Assembly (NCBI GenBank): GCA_004794655.1
Contig: SMMW01000001.1
Location: forward strand, 3,841,001 to 3,905,000
Direction: 5' to 3'
DNA length: 64,000 nt
DNA from: Marisa cornuarietis
Taxonomy: Eukaryota > Mollusca > Gastropoda > Architaenioglossa > Ampullariidae
The notes below the pieces were generated by a model, which worked only from the letters and a program-made list of their open reading frames with translations, had not been told where the DNA came from and ran no database searches. Each line of letters starts with the position of its first letter. Position 1 is the stretch's first letter. The position numbers and the translations under genes are program-made. Positions 1 to 12,802 of the stretch are shown piece by piece.

Positions 1-391
1 AGAAGTCGGAAGGGTAGGTAGATTAATTTCGCAGCGCCGTTGATGAGCTGCAAGTCGATCGGCTCTCATTACACCAACGTTTGATGCTCCTCGTCCTTGC
101 TCGAGGCTGGTATTCGAACAACGTTTATGAAACGAATTTACTAACTGGAGGAACGAGGGACGGCAGATTGAAATGAATGTACTTGTTCGCGTGGATGATG
201 GGGACTGTTAAAGGAAGCATTTACACAATAAATAAATAGAAAAACGGTATCATAATGCAGTAATTAATGAAGGCTGGACTCAGCATCCGTTTCTTAAACA
301 AAACCGTTAGAAGGCTTTATTTTATGCTATTGAAGAGAAAGAATCCTACTCATCCCAGATCCGTTCGGTTTAGTTGTCTCCTCTCTTCCTG

Positions 392-395
<4 letters not shown>

Positions 396-456
<61 letters not shown>

Positions 457-477
457 CACACGCACACACACACACGC
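396..477 (+). repeat. (AC)n microsatellite
   Basis: About 80 bp of AC units with a few interrupting G bases near the right end. The open frames across it (267-503 on plus, 327-518 on minus) are repeat artefacts. Confidence 0.98.
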
Positions 478-1201
478 AATATAAAAAGCCACACAGACCT
501 TGATGTAACCGTGTTCATGTAATCCTAAAAATCAAAAGTGTAGCTTGGCATGCTCATCACCACGAGAATTATTATATCGCCTTATTTCATTCATTAAACC
601 TGCCCTCCCCACGACATCACTGTAATCTAAACACGCCCCATGCGTGTGCATGCTGGGAGGCTGCACGTCTGAGGTAATAATCGAAGGCCCGAAAAAATTC
701 CATCCGAGGTCTTGTGTACAAAGCTTTGGTTATCTACGCCGCATCGCCCCCTTGCACCCTTCGATTTGCCAAGAGCAGTTCTTAGCTCAGGCCTTTTGCT
801 ACGTTGCACTCTGCGGGCCAGCCACCGCCCCCAAACCGCCCCATATCGCTTGCTATCTGAGATCGGGGCCAGCGCCAGGAGCCTCGACCCTGCTGCCAAC
901 ATGGCTGCCTCCCAGGGATTAGTTTTAATGACTCCTTTTGCTACCAGCCTCGCTTCCGGCTCGAGTCAGATTCACCTGCTCTGTTTTATATGCGAGTATA
1001 ATTTTTTTGTGTTGCTAATGCATTAGAGACTCTGTTTTAACCATTGGTCCGATCTACAGGAAAATAAATTTATATTCTTTGTAGTAAATGAATAATTCAC
1101 ACAGATGAAAACCAGCCTAATTTCCGTGGGTCGTGTTGTGAGTGGCGTTTATCGTTACTATTGTGAGAATAAGAGGCAAAGAGTTTCAATAGTGATTGAA
1201 A

Positions 1202-1236
1202 ACACACACGCACGCACGCACGCACACACACACACA
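1202..1236 (+). repeat. (ACGC)n/(AC)n microsatellite
   Basis: Short mixed array of CACG and CA units. Confidence 0.9.
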
Positions 1237-1568
1237 AACCCCAAACAAAACAAATGAAATCAAAGAAAGAGCCTCAAGGCTGCAAAGGCATTCTTTGCGT
1301 TTTGGGTTTTCAAGTGGACAGGCTGTTCCACGCAGGACCTGCCCACCACCCGCTCAAGACAGGCCCAAGTGGCTAGCCTTGTCACCCACTGCCCCTGTCC
1401 AGACCCCCACGACGTCCGCTAGCGGCAGACCAGCATAACCTGGCGTCAGCTGGTAGCAGTCAAAGGATAAATGATAGTCAGGACTCACAATGCTGATTAC
1501 AAAAGTTAGTCACATTGCATTAAAGAAGTCTTGAACTTTGCCCATAAAAGCGAGCATAGCACGACGCT

Positions 1569-1570
<2 letters not shown>

Positions 1571-1634
<64 letters not shown>

Positions 1635-1642
1635 TGCGTGTG
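1571..1642 (+). repeat. (TG)n followed by (TGCG)n microsatellite
   Basis: About 45 bp of TG units followed by a sharp change to TGCG units, a pattern repeated at 41861-41960 in the opposite order. Confidence 0.97.
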
Positions 1643-2178
1643 CATCTTCAAGCGAACCCATGTTGGGGTCGGTTAAATCATTCGAATGTTGTGCAGTGGA
1701 CTCGTTCCTCCCTCAATTCTGAAAAACGCCCATAATACGGGACCGTGTTTTACCAGCCTGCAAACGATTTTCCACAAACTGGGCGCTTGAAAATGCTTTA
1801 TCTGGTCATGCAGCCTTCGGGTGTTTCTGGTAAAGACAGTTCTCTAAGGAATACCTTTTTTGCGGTTTGCTGTGGTGTCTTCAAGGATCTGGCTTTACTC
1901 AAAGGTTCACAGCGAAAAAAGGTTTCAAAGCTTGTTGCCTGGACAAGAGCGAGTGAACCAAATTTTAACCAGCCACAGCTGTTTCCAATTTTGCGGGACG
2001 TGCTTGTGGTGGAAGGGTCGAGCCAGCATGAAGAAGCCCGAACACGATTTAGGTTGTGACCGGAAATGTGTGAGATGAGACCAATGATGCTGGTTAGCAA
2101 GGTAAAGCAATGAGACAGAAGTAACCAAAAATAAAACTTAGTGTTTTGACCTTCTGGAGCCGTAGTTATGAAGCGAGG

Positions 2179-2428
2179 GTAAGTCGTTTCCCTGGGGCAG
2201 CATGGGGAACTCAAGGACAAGCGTCTTGTTTCCGAAGTTGTAAAGCGATGTCCAGACGAGCAGATGTTTGTTTTATCCCTAAAGCAGTAGCTATAAAGCC
2301 GTGGCAAAGATATCCTGGGATAACGAAACATGAAGTAGTCTCCAAGGGTTATGGACACCGCGTTATAACTTCGGAAACAAGACGTATTTCCTTCGAGTTT
2401 CCGATTTTGCCATAGAGAAACGACTTAC
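2179..2428. mobile_element. Foldback / MITE-like element, 250 bp
   Basis: The tips are exact inverted repeats: GTAAGTCGTTTC at 2179-2190 and GAAACGACTTAC at 2417-2428. The pairing continues inward for about 80 bp per side, for example GTCTTGTTTCCGAAGTTGTA on the left against its complement, with TTATAACTTCGGAAACAAGAC, on the right. The inner section can pair further (TTATCCCT against a GGGATAA-type block). There is no open frame of note inside. Length, long terminal inverted repeats and lack of coding fit a non-autonomous DNA element. No convincing target duplication is visible. Confidence 0.8.
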
Positions 2429-2451
2429 TATCGTTTTATAATTATGACCCA

Positions 2452-2650
2452 TGGTCATTGTAGAATGAGGTGTTTGAGCCCTCACTTATCTCAGGACCAG
2501 CTTTTTATGTGTGGGTGGGTGGGGGGGGCCGTGCCAATTTCCTCTCCCACAGCTGGGTCAAGTAAAGGAAGTAATCTGCTTCTCACGGGCATGAAGCCGC
2601 AGAGTGTGCGCACCTTCGGGTTCATTGCTCTAACCACTGAGTGATCCACT
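2452..2650 (-). mobile_element. SINE type III, diverged copy
   Basis: On the minus strand it begins with an A-box-like TCAGTGGTTAGAGCAATGAA and continues into a body matching the copies at 12573-12802 and 40496-40962 (GACCCAGCTGTGGGAG, then CTGAGATAAGTGAGGGC and GGTCAT-like ends). Substitutions and gaps are frequent, and an added G run lies at 2520-2527. An old insertion. Confidence 0.7.
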
Positions 2651-4133
2651 TTCACTGTGATTGGCGGAGCTAATGGTGGTTGTGGTAGGTAAGGGAGAGC
2701 AGTACACCTTCAGGACAACAAAGAGAACGGTGTGCAGTGTCAACGACAAACAGGTCTGGATTACGGTCAGACGGACCTGCAATGAGAGAAACTGGCTTAC
2801 ATTTATTTCCTGCAATTCCCCCACCCCCACCGACCCCACCCCAAAAAATTGAACTGCACACCGAGTTAAGCAAAACAGGTTATTAGCAACCGTCCGAAGA
2901 TATTGTTTACCTGTTTTCCAACCACGAGAAAAAAAGCACATGCAAATATTCTTCCTGACTTGGATCTGTTTTCAAAATTTTAAATTTGCTGTACTGCAGT
3001 AATTATTCAGCATCTGTTACCTGCTTCCTTTGTCAGCTAAACATAAAGGAAATTGAAATGCGAAATGGTGTTCATTGGATTCCTGTACTTTGTCCGCAGA
3101 AACGTAGCGAAGGAGCCTGTGGAGGCTTTCCAGTCTATACTCTACGAAGTTGTAATTTTCCTTTAGAGAATACCTGCTCAAGGAAGTAGCCAACTGATGT
3201 CTGCGAAACTACCATGCTCGCCGTCTGGAGTCTGTCCAAACTGAAGTGCATTCAGTTCCGCTAGTCAGGGCTTTGTTTTGTTCCCCCAAACTACTTGTCT
3301 GGTGCAGCTGAAGCTCCTTTCTGTAAGTGCCGTATGATCATGCATGACTGTGAACATCCTGACATTTGCCTCCTAGTTCCAACATTTGAAAATCACTTGC
3401 GAAATCAGATCCACACAAGAACAGAGAAGCCCAATAATGTTTTTAAAACTCAAGTTGACAAAATATAAATTAAAATCATAAACATGAAGTATCTTTTTCT
3501 TTTTACAAACGAAAATTTTTCAAAGGATACATCAAATTCCTATCCACCTGTCTTTCTGATTTAAAAAAAAATCTACGTCGCCTGTTGCTATATTGGCGAT
3601 AAACTTGATGCCTCAAGAGCGAAACAATGAAGCACTTGCACTTTAACTATCATAAAAGGAGCCAGACTTGTGAATAATTTTGCCAGTTGCATCTCTGCTG
3701 ACGACTTTGATCGCTCAAAATGGCCCACCGGCAGAATTTCTCAAGAATCCGTGACAAGGGCTTTTATCTGAGCTTTTACCCCACCCCACCACCTGTGAGG
3801 AAGAAGAGGCAGTAAGACGCGATTGAAGCAATAAGAGCAGTCAGAGGAGAAGAGGAGAAGGAAACAAGAATTGAATGAGTGTGTTAGAGGAAGCGGGAGC
3901 AGCACCCTCTTTAGGGGTGTGTCCGTTGATAAGGGAGCAGGAAGGAGAGAAATGACCACTTAACGAGTCGATCGCTTTGTGTCAGGAGATTGAGTGTGAT
4001 CCAAGTTAATGATCGAATTGTTCACGCGGCGCTAGAACAGTAAACAAGAGTGTGTCGTGGTTGTATGAGGCGGGACAAGGAGTCTTTACTGAGTCATTGA
4101 TGTGGATCAAATCATTACGGAGAGATATGGGGG

Positions 4134-4298
4134 TATTGGTGTTTTACGCCGAGCCAGCAACTAAGGTTATATCACGGCAAAGCACCCAGCCTTGTACACA
4201 GATACCACAGGCAGAAAAAGATCAGCCTGCCCGAAACGAGATCTGAACCTAGGACATCAAATTCCCAATGTATACGTGATAGGGGTTACCTCCCCAAG
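4134..4298 (-). mobile_element. SINE type II, near full-length, diverged
   Basis: On the minus strand: tRNA-like head with GAGGTAACCCCTATCAC, B-box-like GGTTCAGATCTCG, core CTGCCTGTGGTATCTGTG, then the type II tail GTGATATAACCTTAGTTGCT and GGCTCGGCGTAAAACACCAA. It matches copies at 32067 and 38199. Confidence 0.85.
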
Positions 4299-4682
4299 AG
4301 AGAGGGAGAGAGCAACTGCAAGAAGATAAGACAATAGACACGGCCAGATGATCGAGCGACAGCCACAACAAGATGACCACACGACAGCGACGACAAGACA
4401 AGCAGGCAGGGGAGCGGCCAGGGAGAGGTGGGCCCCGCTGCATGAGTGCAGTGACTTCAGGCGGCTGCGCGTTGAAGGCTATGAGTGGTTATTGCCCAGT
4501 AGTGAGCCTTTTGTTGCCGGCTTGTATATATTTATTGCGACAAATGTATTCACTTAAAAGAATTTAGGCTTTTATACTCAACGCAAGCATGTTTGCGATT
4601 TTTGAGAAACATTTACAAGGCAATGATGTTGATCCTGACAGTGTCAGATAAACAGAAGCAAATGTGGTATACCCAAACTCGT

Positions 4683-4723
4683 GCACGCACACGCACACAC
4701 ACACATTGATTGATTGATTGATT
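4683..4723 (+). repeat. (AC)n joined to (ATTG)n
   Basis: A short AC array runs directly into about five ATTG units. Confidence 0.9.
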
Positions 4724-5765
4724 CTTCGTAGCTACAAGAGCTTATCCCCAGCAAGGGTGTGTTTGCTTCGTCAGTCATTATACATCAGAGAACGGATGTA
4801 GATACAATCCACTTATAAACAAGACCTGTTAAAATCGACTTCTAGATATATATATATATTTACAAAACGCTTTACACATAATTATCTTACATAAACATAC
4901 AAACATCACATAAACACACATATACACAAACTTTACACAAAAATACATAAATACAAACCACACATAAACAACACAAACTTCACATATACAAACAAACCTT
5001 ACATTAACACAGTATATGAGAGTATAGTACATGTCCACACTCGTCTAAACCCTCAACCCCCACCTCAGTAAATCTCATACACATGACCTCCCCTCCACAA
5101 AGTTCTAAAATCTGTCTGTATGTGGATATTAGAAAACAATTTCCTTAAGAAAGGCCTAGGCTCGTTTTTGAGTTTTAGAAATAAATTGCCATAGACACCG
5201 CTTTGCACGGTTTGAGGCAGCTTGCCTTTGTCCGTTTTGCCCGAAGAGTGAAGAGCATGTTTCTCTGTTCTCTTCCTGTGGACTTGAGACATAAACATGG
5301 TAAAGTACTGAGCGACGGAAATGTTCCGAAAAATTTATATTCTGCAACACCAATGAAAACGTATTTTTGTATTTTTGATGTTGAAGAAAAGAAGACTGGC
5401 ACCAACAGGCTAGTTCATATATATATATATATATGTGTGTTTTAAGTGACCCTGAAGATTTTTGTTTGTCTTCCTGTTTAGCTGAAACGATTGCTGTGTA
5501 TGCTGGGCGGTGAGGGTGCGTAAGGGTAAGACGGTGAGTGTTTGCTACATTTTCGTTCGATGGATACACCTCATTACAAAAAGTCGCGATAAGCGCCAAA
5601 TGTTCTTCAGTTTTATCAAGCGCCATGTCATTGTTTTTGGAGAAGTGCTGCGCAGTTCCTGACTGTTTTCTTTTCACGAAGGAGGAAGGAGAGTCGCCGT
5701 GGTCAAGGTCATCAATGAACCAGATGCGTATTTATAATCCGCTTGGGTCAGAACTTAAGCTTTGA

Positions 5766-5836
5766 CCCCCCCCCCATCCTCTACAGTGCGACATCGCCTT
5801 CGGGTGGAAGCACTTTCCCTTCTAAAATCAACAACT
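5766..5836 (+). mobile_element. SINE type I, 3' tail fragment
   Basis: A C run followed by ACAGTGCGACATCGCCTTCG, GGTGGAAGCACTTTCC and ATCAACAACTT matches the last 70 bp of the type I copy at 40604-40830. The head is absent, so this is a 5'-truncated copy. Confidence 0.75.
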
Positions 5837-8823
5837 TATGTTCAAGGTCAGCGAGCAGTGACTGCCGCGAGAAGCATTTATAATATATATATAATAAAGA
5901 GGGCCTGACTGCGTTTGTACCTACACTGACATTACACCAGAACCTGTTATGGGCTTGGGAAAGGCATGTTATGTTTTACCTTATGTCTGAACAGACCATC
6001 TTACAGATGGACGGTCCTGTAAGGTTCGGATGCTAGAAGGAATTTCGAGCTACAATGTGATATTTAAAAGAATTCAAAAAAGGTCAGACATGCAATAATT
6101 TTGAGAAAGCTGTTACATTTCGTGTTATGTTTTCTAATAACACCTTCGTTGATTTACGAGCAATTTCTCGAAATCAATTTTGACATTTTTATTTACTGCA
6201 TACTTTAGGAGCTGTACCACGCCCAGATAAAACAAAATTATGCCAGAAAACTACCACACATAGTTCAGCTGCAGGTTTTAGGACCGCAGTGAAAACATTA
6301 ACAGAGAACAGGTTAAGACGCGAGGTCGGAGCGAGACCAAGGAAAAATGCTGCTGCAAAAAACGTGAGGTTTATGACACGAAGAATACTGTGCAGGTGCG
6401 AGTCGTGCACAACAACTGTCCTTATGCTTCAGAACGTGTTATTATCAAAACAAATTTCTTTAATGCCAACTGCTAACGGTAAGAAAAGAGAACGGACAGA
6501 CGACGAAACCTCAAAACAAAAGTATTTAACTTCAGAAGTTATTGAAAACGGATGCAATACGCTAACGACCTGCTGACCACTTTTTTTTTGGTCAACGGCA
6601 CTTTTAAAACTTTTTAAAAGAGTCTGCGTCATGTATGATAGTTGATTTAGTGTCTTTTGTATGAGAAGGGATGTTAAGCTGTGTCTGGCAACGAATACAT
6701 GTAACATCGAAGGGCGTTTCATAACGAGGCGGATCTCCTCTCGATATTTACCCTCTGGAGCTTCAGAACCACGTCAGCTGACTTGCCCTGTCCATGGGTC
6801 ACTATAACCAGTTCATATTCACAACCGTCACCAAAACCGTTTAACCTCATGCAGAACAATTTCAACTTATCCGGAACCATTTGTTTTCTCTCGAAAACAT
6901 TCAGTGAGGATTGGGTGTCAAAGGTTGTGGGTACGCTCTTTTTCTGTAAACATGTGGCACTTGTTTACAGGACCGAGCGGGTTTGCTTTAATACATCTTC
7001 AGATGTTGGGTCGGCCTAAAACAAACATCAACCCTCTCTACTCTCTCTCTTCTTTTCCGGCTGTTCTCTGGTGACAGCCAAAGCGCAGGCACTTCTTTGT
7101 TTTTGTAAATGAGCTTGAGTTTTGCGAATCTTCATGCACTTTTCTCTACTCTTAATTCTAGAAGAAGATCTTGAAAAGAGATTACAGCAGCCTTGCCTAC
7201 TGGAATGATCATAGGAAGAGAGTATAAAAAGAAGCTCCTAACGAATGACAGCACGATATATCCCAACATTCTCTACTCCGTGCCTGTTTCTGAAGCATCC
7301 AACCACACACCCCATAAACACCGACTCCACTAACTGGGTCTGGCTCATGACGTTCTTATCCGACTTAATGAAATGGTAAACACTGGTTGGCAAGCAGCTC
7401 AACGCGAGAACACCGCACAAAATGGCCGACAGCTTTCAAAATTAAACATTAAAGCGACGTAAAGAATTATCTGTATCAAGATCTGGAGCACTTCACCTGC
7501 CCCTCGTTGTAAAAACACAAGAGACAGCGGTAATCACAGAGGGTGAATGTATCTGACTTCAGTGCCAACTGCAGCGACGGAATTTGCTGTTTTTTGTATG
7601 TGTGTGTGTTTTTTTTAGCAGGACTTCTTCCAGCCAGATCTTTCAAGCAGATGGGCACGATTAACAGATTTCAAAGAGATATCAACCGCCAAGTCTTGCG
7701 GGCATCTTTGGGTGCAGAACTGACAGAAGGTCGGCAACTATGCCGCGAAGTTAAAGAAATTCTAAATACGAACTAAAACAGGTTAGACAGACATCTTTTC
7801 CAAAGTTATCACAAAGTCTCCGAGTGCACGTTTTCGATTAAGTAGAAAAGTGAGTGGGAAGAACCCGCTCGAGGCCAATTGTATGCAAATGAATCCTGGA
7901 AATAGTCGCTGGATGAGCCCCGGGAGTTCAATAGCAGAGCACAAGGGCACACAAGTAACAGACGGAGGAAAGGCACCCACCAGACCTCGTGAAATTAAGT
8001 CCCGCAACGCAGAACCACGACACACGACCGCAAAACAGGCATCTTAAAAATGAAAACAAAAAACTTTTTTTCTGTACAGACAAGCATAAAGTTTCTCTAG
8101 TCCCTGCTTACTGTGCCTTGTACGAAATTAGACCCTCAACGAGCTATCTGTCGTGAAGGTGCGTTGTTCAACTACAACACATCAACAACAACATCATCAA
8201 AATTTGTTTATTGATTAAAACCTTGACGATCTTATGGGAGGAGTGAATTTACATGTATTTCAGATGCACAGACCGTCGATGGTGGTGAATGATCGTTACA
8301 GAGACGCTGAGAAGTTTTCGCATTATCGATGGAGTATCGCGCTCAGCTTTTCATTCCTCAATTATCCCACGTCACGCTATGTGGTCAATGAGAATAAAAA
8401 TATAATTTGGATTGCTTCAGAAGAGATTAAATGGAAGGATACAAATAAATAAATAAATAAACAAGTGCATGAATAGTAGGAAGAAAAGAATGAATATTAA
8501 AAAGGAAGAAAAGAAAGAACGGATGAACGAATGAAACGCAACGAAGGAAAAGACAATAAAAATAAATAAAGTGACGGATAAAAAAGACTTAAGAAAGAAA
8601 AAAAGGATGAATCAAGTAGAAAAACAGGAAAAGGGATGAATGAATAAAGAAAAAAATTAAAGAAAGAAAGAAGGAAACCAAGAAACACAGAGTAAGAACG
8701 CGATCGAAATAAAACTTGTTTGTCATTGCTGGTTTTTTTTACTCTTAATGGTGGTCTTGGATGCGGGTGGTTTCTCGTTGCTGACACGTTTGCCAAGATG
8801 GAGAATGTGGCTGTTTGTTCCAG
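5837..8823 (+). other. Probable intron or upstream DNA of the plus-strand SPEC3/stum gene
   Basis: No coding exon with an LPGL-type end and a donor was recognised here. The sequence is AT-rich with short poly-A and poly-T runs, a purine-rich AAGAA/AATAAA-like stretch at 8440-8700 just before the exon, and a pyrimidine tract near the acceptor. Nothing else supported. Confidence 0.4.
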
Positions 8824-9002
8824 GAACCTTTGTCTCCTCCTGGACCTGCCTCTGTGGCTGCAAGACAAGACTAGCGGCCCCTGCCAAGGCTTTTGGCATC
8901 AACCTGCTGTCGGCCTTCCTGCAGATGATCTCCTTTGTTATCATCGTGGGCTGGGTGTGGAGCATCATCTGGGGGATGAACTTCGTCCAGATAGCCAGTT
9001 AG
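8824..9002 (+). CDS. SPEC3/stum family paralogue, last coding exon (partial gene)
   Basis: Final coding exon of a second SPEC3/stum gene, on the plus strand. It follows acceptor tttgttccag and begins with the last two bases of a Gly codon, so its junction has the same phase and position as exon 2 of the minus-strand gene. It encodes 58 residues: TFVSSWTCLCGCK (end of membrane segment 1), a short basic loop, then a long hydrophobic segment ending GWVWSIIWGMNFVQIAS and TAG. The match to the other gene's exon (TFVS, LCG, GW-WSI-WG, I-S) is clear. There is no C-terminal tail: the stop falls where the paralogue has its second intron. The upstream exon carrying LPGL was not found in 1-8823, so the gene starts outside the window or in a divergent exon I missed. 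Function is inferred from the family. Confidence 0.9.
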
Positions 9003-9406
9003 TCGCGATGCTGCGTATTTTTGTTTTGTTTTGTTTTTATTTTCTATTTACTTCTTGCGATTATTGAGTAATCGTCTCCGCTAACGTCTCTTCTTGTAGA
9101 TTCTTTAGGTTTTTCTATTTCACTTTTTTTCTTTCTTTATTTGTCTGTCTGTCTGTCTGTCTTTCTTTTTTTTTTTCTTCGCCTACTCTTTTTGTCTCTT
9201 TCTGCTCATTTTTAAATTCATTTCTTTCCTTATTTTACCTTTCGCAATTTATTTCTGTTACTGTGGCAGGGGGTAAGTGAAACTGTTTCAGAAGGATACC
9301 GCACATCAATCAGTATTAAGCGGCAAAGCAACAGTTCTATAGGCACAACAGACATTACGAAGGCAAGAAAACATCTTTGCACGACCCTAAAATGTTCATC
9401 ATGCTA

Positions 9407-9412
9407 ATTAAA
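9407..9412 (+). promoter_or_regulatory. Candidate poly(A) signal ATTAAA of the plus-strand SPEC3/stum gene
   Basis: This is the first ATTAAA downstream of the stop at 9002, about 400 bp into the presumed 3' UTR. An AATAAA at 10852-10857, followed by a T-rich CTTCCTCTTGTCTTC stretch, is the main alternative. Assigned by position and motif only. Confidence 0.3.
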
Positions 9413-10851
9413 AGCGACAATGGCTTGACACTATTCAACAATTATTATAATGCAACCTAATTTTAGAGTTCCGAAAACGTGTGCAGGAGTTCTGTCTTGG
9501 TTTCGATTTCTTTGTGTAGTTCTCAACAAACTTATAGGCTTTGATTACAGGGTAGTGTGTATAGTAGGTTATATATAGTTATAGCTCCTGTCTACCTCGA
9601 CAGCTGAGAAGAAGTCGCCGCGGGCAGCCATTGTTGTGGACTAATCTCACTGTGTCTTTGTGTTGTGGTAGAGCAGACCCATCTCCTGTTTCTTGTCTTA
9701 CATTGGAATTCCACTGACATGTTCATGAAGCTATTGCCGCCTGGTTGGCGTGGCTAAAGTCATCTCGAGAGACTAACGCTTTTTTACTTTCAGTTTTCTT
9801 TCCCACCTACTCCTTTAAGAAAAATCCAGAATGATGTGATAAGCTGAAAGTAATTGCTACTTGCTTGAAGCCAGTGGCTGAAGCGGTGTTTGCAAGTTCT
9901 GACAAATAGCCTTATTTTTAATTGAAACATTGAAACCTCACTAACTCACAGACTTGGACACACACGCACGCATCCCTCATATATATATATATACGTAAGT
10001 GTGTTCTGAAAGGAAAAAAATCAAGCAAAATGGCAAGCTGGTCTTCAATGATAGGTACTGACGCTGTGAATCGTGGCAGCTCAAAATCTGGGGGCTGCAA
10101 AACAATGGTTTGCTACAATCACAGGCAAAACACAGCTGTCAGGGTGTAGAATGGTACGTTGTCGTGACACCTGTGTTTACGTTCAGTTTCCTAAGTACAG
10201 TCGTCGAAACACTTGCATCGTGGATCTGGGAATCGTGCCATGTAGTTTGGAATCCCAAAAACAACGTAAAGAGCTGAGGAAAGTGGAGAAGACTTAGTTG
10301 ACAAAGAATGTCTATGTTGGTCAAATCGTACCCCCTACGTCACAAATTAGGACAGGTTTGTTTTCCTTCTCGAAATAGCACGAAATATGGCTTCCTTCGA
10401 GAAACGAGGTGGAGCAGGTGCTTTTCGGTTGTTTAATATGCGATTAGAAGTAAACTACTTACTTGAAACCATTTAGAAACAATTCAGAACGTCAGTATCT
10501 ATAAATTAAGCCTACCTTGCCGTTTCGCTTGACTTTTACTATAAACTGACAGTGCCAGGAAGAAAAACCACTTGCATTCAATGAAATCCAGCCCATTAAC
10601 TCTTCCATATGAAAAATTATTGTAAACTAGGAATACAAAATACTATTCATTAACAGTGGTAGGCTTTTCTTTGCCATGTGGCGCCGCAGGTCTTTGCTTC
10701 CACTACAGAATCATGATAGCTGATTCGTCATACATTAAGCTGTAGCAACATAAAAGAAAGTCAGTCAATAATTTTTGTAATGAAACAGTTTCAGTTTAAA
10801 CTAGGAATTGCTTCTTCTGTAGCAGCTACCTAAACACAACGCGCTTTTGAC

Positions 10852-10857
10852 AATAAA
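10852..10857 (+). promoter_or_regulatory. Candidate poly(A) signal AATAAA with T-rich downstream element
   Basis: A canonical AATAAA is followed within 25 bases by a pyrimidine-rich stretch. It would give the plus-strand gene a 3' UTR of about 1.9 kb. It competes with ATTAAA at 9407. Confidence 0.3.
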
Positions 10858-12572
10858 GTGAGCGAGTGAACGCTGTCTTCCTCTTGTCTTCATTAACGCA
10901 GACCGGACCTGACAAGGCGGGTGGATTGTATGAATACTTCCCCTGAACGGGGTGGATGTCGTTTCACACATCTTTTCTTTTACAATTTTTCAGTGTCGGC
11001 TGGCGAACCCCAGAAGATTCCTTACTATGTGCGTCGTCAAAGCAGCGTTGAGTGACCTCACCTTAGCCTCATCATCTCGTCATTCCTTCACCTTACAGCT
11101 ACACGAAGCATTGCCTGATGGGAGAAGGTCCGGCCTTACCACGGTGGCATCCTACATCGTATTTACAGGATAATACCATGCAGAGGTCATCTCATTGTTT
11201 TTAAAGATCAAACAAGAAGCTTTAAGACACAAAAAAAACCGAGCAAGTGACAGGTGCCAAAGATAAATACTTTCTTCTGAAACGGCCTCACGATAAATAT
11301 TTATCAAATCCAAGAATTGAAAAAAGAAGTATACTACATGACAAGCATAGTTGTTGACAGTTGTTGTCACACAATGCGCATTAATCAGGCCTAAACCGAG
11401 ATGAACAGACCGTGTTCGTCGCTTGTGAATGTTTTTCAATTTCCAGAATATTGTTTGACATTTGTGAATATTGTAGAAGCAGTGACGGGTCAGCTTGCTG
11501 GCTATGTGACAGAACAAGGAAAGAAAGAAAATGAGTTGTTCTTGTTGCGTACAGTAAGATGCATATTGTAATGAGAGTAGCTGGTTTCTCCTTTTTTTTC
11601 ATTACATTTCACGCATCCCAATATTAATGTAGAAAACGCACATAGAGTTGAATTTATTTAAGTATGGATATTCTTTACATGTGTTTAAGCATATGCTATG
11701 ACTGTGTGTGTATTTGCGTCTGTGCGTGCGTGCTTAAGTATACAGGCATTGATGAAAAAGAAAGAAAGAGAGAGAGAGGAAGAAGAGAGCTGGACAGAAT
11801 ATATAAAAAGAGCGAGATATCAAATGATTTTATTTGCATCGTCTTGCAAGTTAGTTATTTTTCAACTTCCGTTCGAAGGCGGGCTATAACGCTGCTTGCA
11901 GTTTTTTTTTCGTTTTTATGGATCCAGACCTCAAGATATTTGATGAAAATGCTGTACATTTGAGCAAACAATAAAGCTGTTTAGTGTAGGAATGGACTTA
12001 ATGCATTTCTTACAAATAATAAAAAACCCCAACAGCTATAACTTCAGCGAGAGAGTGCTTAATGACTGACAAAAGTTACTAACTTAGTATAGCCTTATCT
12101 TCTTGTTACTTCTTCTTGTGAACAAGAACCTAGTTAATCTACTATAGCTATAGTAACTAAACTATATTGACCCTCATTTTTAGCAAGCAGTAACCAGTCT
12201 TGACCTATCCCTGATGGATAAACACATAAAAAACAATGGCGCCAATAGTGCAAATAAGCATCAATTCAGGCAGAAGTACAGTAAGTTTATTACACTCAGG
12301 AATTAGATTTTACAAATAGAATGAGAGAGCGAACCTCGTTCGTCTTCGTCCTCCTGTGTTTGTGAATAAAGTCTTTCGTATATAGATATGTTTTTCACAT
12401 GATGTGTTTCTTACATCTATCGAGCTCATACAGTTCGTTCGTCTTAAAACATTTACACGCAACAATTGGGGGATTTCTTAAATTTATTTTAGCTCCAAGC
12501 AAGTGAATGCAGAGTCTATGGTTTCAATCAGTAAAATTGTTTTCAAACATTTATTAGGTAATATCAAGTTCG

Positions 12573-12802
12573 AACTAGCGTCCGAACTGAGAGAGTGGGT
12601 TCAATCCTCGATTGGTGCAGCAAATTTCCACCAGTCGATCCAGCTGGCGGGAATGGGCACCTGACTCCATAGAGGGTTGGGGAAGGTAAGGTAGCGAGGG
12701 AGAGGAGATGGCCACCGCCCTCACGTAAAGCTGGGCCCGACAAAAGTAAAAACACCTCAACCCCCAACGACTTCAAAAGGTGTTAGGGGATGACCTTTAC
12801 CT
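12573..12802 (+). mobile_element. SINE type III, full-length copy with 11-bp target duplication
   Basis: About 230 bp, flanked on both sides by TATCAAGTTCG (12562-12572 and 12803-12813). The head carries a B-box-like GGGTTCAATCC at 12597-12607. The body has GTCGATCCAGCTGGCGGGA, GAGGAGATGGCCACCGCCCT and CACGTAAAGCTGGGCCCGAC, and the end is TTAGGGGATGACCTTTACCT. It is the reference copy for the type III repeats at 2452-2650 and 40496-40962. Confidence 0.88.

Larger units (their letters stand above)
9003..12561. other. 3' flank of the plus-strand gene, no further genes seen
   Basis: T-rich sequence after the stop, including a short (TCTG)n at 9141-9162, then AT-rich DNA. All open frames are short, lack recognisable motifs and look random. 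Confidence 0.5.

Noticed and set aside
267..518. Open frames across the CA array on both strands
   Set aside because: Repeat-generated His-Thr and Cys-Val runs.
5156..5677. 173-codon minus-strand open frame
   Set aside because: Contains an AT-repeat-derived Ile-Tyr run, has no recognisable motif and no convincing splice sites. Kept only as chance.
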